A DNA stretch of 64,000 nucleotides, from the NCBI RefSeq assembly GCF_033958435.1, contig NC_134138.1:79656298-79720297 (forward strand). The letters run 5' to 3'. Of the stretch, positions 58,201-64,000 are shown piece by piece. The position numbers were made by a program, and so were the translations under genes. Origin of the DNA: Carettochelys insculpta (taxonomy: Eukaryota > Chordata > Testudines > Carettochelyidae). The notes below the pieces were generated by a model. It worked only from the letters and a program-made list of their open reading frames with translations, was not told where the DNA came from and made no database searches. The number at the start of each line of letters is the position of its first letter. Position 1 is the first letter of the stretch.

Positions 58201-58437
58201 CTGTCTCTGGCAGCATGTTCTTGACATCTTGGAGTAGGTGGCGATTAGCAACAAGGACGAATGGCAGACTGTGAAAGAGGGGATAAATGAGTAGCCAGCT
58301 GCTTCATGTCCAAATTAGTCCTTACCTATGGTATAGACCAAAAAGAGAATGCCCCAGAAGAATAACAACGATCACACTGAGAACTCAATTAGAAACGTTT
58401 GAAAATGTCTGAAAACTCTGAAAATGTCATTCCTCTC
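55223..58437. other. No recognised gene
   Basis: About 3.2 kb of mostly AT-rich sequence. The short open frames show no family features. A T-rich run lies at 57170-57181. Nothing else supported. Confidence 0.4.
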
Positions 58438-58439
58438 TA

Positions 58440-59337
58440 GGGGTGGGCAAAATACGGCCTATGAGACAGATCCAGTCCACCAAACAGCCATATCCAGCCT
58501 GCTCCCGTCCCGTGGCTCAGCAAGAGCTGTGGGCAGGCTCTCTCTCTGCCATGCCCCAACACACTACTCAAAGTGGCTGGCTGCAGGGGTCATGTGTGTC
58601 TCTGTGTGGCACACGCCTGGAAGGGGGTCTCCGCATATTGCCACCTTCCCCAGCATAGGCTCGTGGCGTCCACTGCCCATCAGCTGGCCACTGGGAGCTG
58701 TCTGGGCCGTCCTTACAGTGCAGGTAGCACACACAGCCGCTTCAATAGTGGCGCGTGTTGTGCAGAGATGCATATGGCCCCTGCATCCAGCTGTTTTACC
58801 TGCATGCAAGGGTGCAGCCAGCAGGCTATCTGCCCAAGACTTGGCCAGGAGCCTCCTCTCATAGCATCCTTTCAGCTAGAGCCTGCACCTGGCACCCCAC
58901 CCCCTTCTGACCCCAACCCTCTGCATCCCTGCTCTGGCACTCAGGCCTCCCCCGAACCCAGCATCCAAATCCCCTGCCCCTTCCTGTCCCCCTGCCCTAG
59001 GTCACAACCCTCCCAGACCCTGCAGCCCCATCCTATGCCCCTCCCCCAAGCCAGAATCCTCTCCTGCACCCATACCCATACCCTCTCCTGGACCTTGCAT
59101 CCCTTCCTGTACCTCAATCCCCTCCCCCAGGTCACAACCCCCTCTTTTATCTAAACTCCCTCCCAGACCCCACATCCTCTCCTACACCCCCTTCCCCTAC
59201 CCCAAGCTCCCATCTTCACACAACCTCCACCCCAGACCCTACCCCGCCACTCCAGTAATATCATGGAAGAGTGCAGCCCTTGACCTCTAACCAAATTCTT
59301 GGACTGGCCCCCCCAACCCAAAATTATTGCCCACCCC
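58440..59337 (+). mobile_element. hAT-type MITE, about 0.9 kb
   Basis: Ends GGGGTGGGCAAAATACGG and ...AATTATTGCCCACCCC are hAT inverted repeats. The C-rich interior repeats phrases such as CCAGACCCTGCA, TCTCCTGCACCC, CCCAGGTCACAACCC, shared with 14.9-15.4 kb. No transposase is encoded; the open frames inside follow from the low-complexity C-rich sequence. No clear 8-bp target duplication. Confidence 0.75.
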
Positions 59338-60300
59338 AACATGCAGTCATATTTGGCTGACTGCACCTTTGTGCAACGAATTGAGCAAGGGCACCCCACA
59401 GAAACACACACCCCCTATTACGCAGCTTACAGAGAAACCTGGCAGATTGAAGCCCTCATGCTCAGGGAAGTGTTGGGATTGCTCCCTCCTCAAGCCCTTG
59501 CCGGTGCACAGCGCCCTAAAGGGCAACCTGCCTTCTCTGCACATTTCCCTTTGGAACAAAACAGGCCCACAGTGGGGAGAGCGAGGAGCTCTTGAGGAGC
59601 AGTCTGACTCTGAAATTAATTGCCTCCTGTTCCGTTCCTGGTACTTCCCCTGGGATGTTGCATCTCAGCCCCTCTTCCAGAGAAAGACTGAGCACAATGG
59701 ATCCCATTATTATAAAACACCCCTGGCTGGTAAGGGACCTCTCTTGAAATAATAGATTACTTCACTCTCATTACGCACACAAGCTTTCTTCCTTCCCTAC
59801 ATACTGTGGGGGGAGACCACAGTTCTATGGCATGCATGAAACAGGTAAATGCACCACCACTGCATCCAATTGCTTGTGTCCCAAGGATATCAGAAAGAGT
59901 TGGCTCTTTTCTGCTATTGCTTATGATTATTTATGCTAACCTCAAACAGCATATTTTTAGCTATACACTATGCAGAAATTTTATGCAATAAAAGTTAGTT
60001 TCAACTTGGGTGGTTTTTATTTGGACCAAATGTCCTGTATACACCTGATTTACAGGCACAGTTTCCTTGCTCAGTACTAGTAATTGCACTTGCATATAGA
60101 AGCAGTTAGATTTTTCACCCATAATGACGGGACCTGAAATGTAAAGATGTCTCCCACGCGCTGTACGTATCTGTCAGTCAGTACTACATTATAACTGGTA
60201 TCTTTAACAGGTCTGTCCTTTTCATCGGTACTGATTTAGGTGGGTTGCACTAGTTGCACAAACTGATTCTACAGCCCCATTCTATATAACTTCAGCATAA
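59338..60300. other. No recognised feature
   Basis: AT-rich sequence with short open frames, no repeat identified. Confidence 0.4.
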
Positions 60301-60632
60301 TGGCCATGTCTACACTTACAAAAAACTTCAAAATGGCCGTGCTAATGGCCAAATCGAAGAATACAAATGAGACCCTGAAATGAATATTCAGCGCCTCATT
60401 AGCATGCCCCTGGCCGCTGCATTTTAAAAGGGTCACAGTTTGCTCGCCTGCAGCTTGTCTACACTGGGGTCCTCTTCGAAAGGACCCTGACAACATCAAA
60501 ATCCCCTTATGCCTATCGGCCAGCAGCATGCTAATGAGCCGCTGATTATTCATTTCAGCACCTCATTAGTATTCTTCAATTTGGCCATTAGCATGGCCAT
60601 TTCGAAGTTTTTTGTAAGCGTAGACATGGCCA
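60301..60632. mobile_element. Fold-back MITE with long terminal inverted repeats
   Basis: About 65 bases at each end are reverse complements with few mismatches (TGGCCATGTCTACACTTACA at 60301; mirrored at 60613-60632). A second palindrome (CTCATTAGCATGCCCCTGGCC at 60397, GGCCAGCAGCATGCTAATGAG at 60518) lies inside. Core ATGTCTACACT suggests the Harbinger group; bases outside (TAA, TTA) are not identical. Confidence 0.75.
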
Positions 60633-61295
60633 TTATGAGTTAAAAGGTGCTTCTTTTGCTGAATTCCTTTTAAAAGTTACAGGTGTTAGTGAGCTGTCTA
60701 TAACATGCAGCATATGAAGGTAAAACCAAGGTCTAGTCTGTCTACTAAAACTCTAAACACTGCACATTGTGGGCCTGCAAATGTTTTTTGAGTAAACAGA
60801 AGCTTAAGGTCCAAGCCAGCTGCTATGGCAGCTGTGGGCTGTCTTTTCATTAACTTGAATAGGACTTGGATTGGGCTCGTAATAAGTGACAATATTTCAG
60901 AAGAAAGAAGCCCAGACACTGCATAACAACTGAGCTACCAGTGGAGGCATTCCCCTTATTGTGTCAGGATTTGAGCTCAATAGTAGAACAGTCCACAGTG
61001 GCTGTCCTGTTCTATGGGTATGCTGCAGAAAGTGCTTCATTCATCACTCCAATCGTGTGTTTTAACAGAAGCAGAACAGTCTTAAAAAAAAAACTGAAAA
61101 AATAAAAAGTCCCCAAACGCAAATTGTTGGCAGGTAGCTGGGCTTTTACTTGGGAATAAAAGCTTTCAGGAAAGCTAAACCAATAACCTTCTCTCCTCTG
61201 ATGTTTGACGATCTGTGGTAGACATTGCCATAAGAGACATGACCTGGAGCTAGTATAGTGAATGAGGGTGTGATGTATGACTAATTCAGCCATTT
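60633..61295. other. No recognised feature
   Basis: AT-rich sequence. Confidence 0.4.
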
Positions 61296-61450
61296 GCTGG
61301 AACCATTTCTAGAGGGTCGGCGGCGGGGGGGTGGAGCGGGGAAGGTTGCTGATAGCCATTGAACCAAACTGTAAACTCTGTATAAAATGGAAATTTCTTC
61401 AAGCCTGTAGGAGTTGCAGCTCCTCCAGCCCCTCTAATTCCAGCACCTAT
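61296..61450 (+). mobile_element. Short MITE with TGGAAC...ATTCCA ends, copy 2
   Basis: Begins GCTGGAACCATTTCTAGAG and ends CTAATTCCAGCACCTATG. The interior (AGCCATTGAACCAAACTGTA, ATGGAAATTTCTTCAAGCC) matches the copy at 51.3 kb. Confidence 0.6.
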
Positions 61451-62025
61451 GCATCAACAAAACAAAACAAGGTTTGTGCATTTATTTTGAAGGATTTATT
61501 CTTTAGGATTCTATGTTCGTTGTCTAGCAACTTCTGTGTATGACAAATACTACATATGTGCACCCTCAGGGGCCTCTGAATTTAATTGGAGTGTTCCAGT
61601 TGGGAAGATAATGAGTTCTGCTCTCCAGCCTTGGTGACTACAACTCCTATGGTTCCTAGTGGGATGGTGGGAAAGCAGGAGAAAAAGAGGCTTCCTCTTC
61701 CAGGGAATGCAGGGAGAGCGTACAATAGGTTCCATTTTGGAGAGGTGCTGTGATTTTTTTAGTGTAGCTCTGTCCATGCCAAGATCTGCTGCTAAACTGG
61801 TGCTAAGTCAGAAGCTGATGATGAGAGCCTGCTAGGACTTTGATCAAACAAGGTGACTCAGAGGTGTTTGGTGACTTCACTGGACGCAGGTCTAGTATAT
61901 GCACAAAGGAAAGGGGCAGCAAAGAGACTCCAAGAAGTTGTCTCAGAAGAGGCAAAGTGGTCTTCTCACCAAACCAGAACCCCGGGTTGCTGACGTTTGG
62001 GTAAAACAACGCCAGTCTTCACAGG
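61451..62025. other. No recognised feature
   Basis: AT-rich sequence. Confidence 0.4.
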
Positions 62026-62337
62026 TGCCACACATACACTGCACCGCCCTTCTGGAAGGGGCATGCTGAGGAGCAAAGGGGAACATTCCAATGAGGTACA
62101 CATTTAAATATCTCATGCCTCATTTGCATATTCACATGAAACCTTGCTTCCAGAATGGCCTTTTCTGGAAGCAAAAGCTGCTGTGTAGATGGGGTTCCTT
62201 CAGAAGGAAACCCCCTTCTGGAAGAACCCTTACTCCTCAAACATTTGAGAGATACTTAAATCTGTGCCTCATCTGAATGTTCCCTATTGCTCATTAGCAT
62301 GCCCCTTCTGGAAAGGCAATGCAGTGTAGATGTGGCC
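62026..62337. mobile_element. Harbinger-like MITE, about 312 bp
   Basis: Ends TGCCACACATACACTGCACC and ...GCAGTGTAGATGTGGCC are imperfect inverted repeats, with TTCTGGAAGGGGCATGCTGAG / GCATGCCCCTTCTGGAAAG extending the pairing inward. Further GGAAGC/CCTTCTGGAAG palindromes lie inside. Non-coding. Confidence 0.65.
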
Positions 62338-62917
62338 ATGGAGCGTGCAGCATGGCATGATTCCAAATTAGAATTTTTTGGCCCTTTGTTGCCTTGGCTG
62401 TACTGATTCATGGGGTCACCAGAGTAGTGTCTCCAGCTTCAGGATCTTCAAACGTGCCCATACAAAAAGGTGTTGAATCTCTGGAGTTGAGAGGACTGTA
62501 TACTCAGGGAGTGGGGTAGAAGTTAGCACTATAAGTGCAAGTTAGGTAAGTTTCCTCTACTACTGCAAATTGCATTTGTTAATTGACTTATTGAACAGCC
62601 CTTGCTGCTTTAAATTAGTCATGACATTCAATCTCAGTCTGTTATGCCATGTTTCCTTAAAGAGTTAAGTAAAACTGAGTTAACTTTATTTAAAATGTGT
62701 AATGAGCATATATTGCCTATAACTCCTATTTTTGAGTTAGACTCATTACACAGATTGGCTCAGGTTTATTCCGGGAGGCTCCCATGGCATACCAATGAGT
62801 GTGTACCATGCCTAGCCAGGTGGAGGCACTGCCAATTTTAATTTTTTTACAAGTAAAACAATGGCATCATGGAGTGGGCAGAAGATTCTCACCTATCCAA
62901 CATTACTGATGGGAGAC
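62338..62917. other. No recognised feature
   Basis: AT-rich sequence. Confidence 0.4.
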
Positions 62918-62920
62918 TCA

Positions 62921-63216
62921 GGACATGTCTATACTTAGCAGAAGATCGATGCACTGGTGGCCAACATTCCAGGGTCAGATTTAATTTGCCTAGTGGGTCT
63001 ATACTAAGGTGTACAATCTGGGTGCTGCCACTGATCCTGGGACTCCTCACAGTCATGAGGAGTAAGGGAAGTCAACAGCAGAGTTTCTCCTGACAACCTT
63101 CTGCTGTGGGGCTGGTGGCAAAAATCAGTTTAAGGTATGTCCACTCCCGCTACACAATTCTTTCCCAAAGTTGCATATCTTAAATCGATTTTTTTTCTCC
63201 TAGTGTAGACATGGCC
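62921..63216. mobile_element. Harbinger-like MITE with TCA target duplication, 296 bp
   Basis: Ends GGACATGTCTATACTTAGCA and ...CTCCTAGTGTAGACATGGCC, with subterminal ATCGAT on both sides. TCA is present immediately outside both ends (62918-62920, 63217-63219). Non-coding. Confidence 0.75.
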
Positions 63217-63219
63217 TCA

Positions 63220-64000
63220 GGATCTCCTTTACTGTCTACAACCCCCCAAGCCCACCCCTGAGGCACACAGGTGAGTGTTATCTGTTCCCAGGTAACCCAG
63301 AGAGAAAATGAGAACTACACATATGTGCAAAAGGTACCTGTTATCCTTTGCCTTGCTTCCCTGAATTTTGAAGGGACCTGTCTTCCTGCTGAACTGTATA
63401 TAGTTCAGCTCGTCACTATGAAAAATATGTATCCACCTCCACCCTTTTTATGGCGCTTGTATGCACAGACAGGATTAGAGTTAAAGAGGAGGATGTAGTG
63501 ATTCATTCTTAGTTGAAAAATGACTCAAGAAGGAAATTGCCTCTTTTGAGATGACAGCTCATCTTAACCTGTTGTGACCATGCCTGCCTGTCACATCACA
63601 CCTTGCCTTTCCCTTGGAACTCATACAAGTAAACATGCCAGGCACACTTCAGCTGTAAACCACTACAAAGAGATACAAAACGACGGTTTCTTTGTTCTGG
63701 TGGACAACTCGCAATCTTTTGATACCATAATGATCCAACTCGTTGCCATTGGAGACACCTGAGGTAAATGCAAGTGACTAAGATGGGGTGCAAGACACAG
63801 GAATAAAGAAAAAGCTATAAAAGCGCGTCTGGAATGAATTACGTCCTCTTGTGCATTCATAACTCCCACTTCATACTCATGACTGGATCACTAAAAATGT
63901 TTCTTGAAATTGTTGACTTTGGCAGAAGGTTTGGCTGCTCCAACCTTAATCTGTAAGAAGGCTGGTCCTGTAACTAAAGCTTAGGCTTGGGAGTCAGCAG
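63220..64000. other. No recognised feature
   Basis: AT-rich sequence to the window end; no gene or repeat identified. Confidence 0.4.

Noticed and set aside
58424..59154. Open frames of 146 and 193 codons
   Set aside because: They lie in the C-rich low-complexity interior of a hAT MITE; proline/serine/cysteine-rich with no domain.
1..64000. CRISPR array, bacterial operon or integrated virus
   Set aside because: No regularly spaced repeats, no ribosome binding sites or operon-like genes, and no viral capsid or envelope frames; the repeats are all eukaryotic transposons.

Overview
The window looks like reptile genomic DNA, most likely turtle. The evidence is several CR1 LINE copies, a tRNA-derived SINE with a CR1-type tail, many PIF/Harbinger DNA transposons, hAT MITEs and decayed Ty3/gypsy remains. 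I found no host protein-coding exon that I could defend. Nearly every long or family-like open frame belongs to a transposable element, so this is a repeat-dense intergenic or intronic stretch.

Layout: 0.2-0.4 kb holds a fold-back retroposon. 1.5-5.3 kb is a decayed Harbinger element (A). 7.1-13.2 kb is an older Harbinger relic (B) split by a near-complete 4.3-kb Harbinger (C, 8068-12351). 14.5-25 kb carries a hAT fragment, a CR1 tail, two fold-back retroposons with 12-14 bp target duplications, a 290-bp inverted repeat and a two-copy dispersed repeat. 24.8-29.2 kb has short Harbinger MITEs. 29.8-37.3 kb is one CR1 copy cut twice: by a 4.0-kb Harbinger (D, 31034-35073) and by an unrelated 5'-truncated LINE fragment (35425-36222). 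37.5-41.1 kb is Harbinger relic E, holding a 2.1-kb non-LTR retrotransposon, followed by another CR1 piece. 48.4-51.2 kb holds two degenerate gypsy-type elements. 51.5-55.2 kb has CR1, a head-to-head pair of Harbinger MITEs and SINEs. 58-63.2 kb holds a hAT MITE and four short MITEs.

The Harbinger elements share one plan: a DDE transposase gene (with an intron where this can be read) and a Myb/SANT-like DNA-binding gene, convergently transcribed, between terminal repeats with the core GTCTACAC. Element C is the apparent full-length relative of four 0.66-0.71 kb MITEs in the window, which keep only its two ends. Element D has a dead transposase beside a Myb/SANT gene whose 546 codons are open from end to end. 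Insertion nesting gives relative ages: CR1 host before Harbinger D, and relic B before C. Coordinates of element ends are exact where a target duplication is stated and approximate otherwise.
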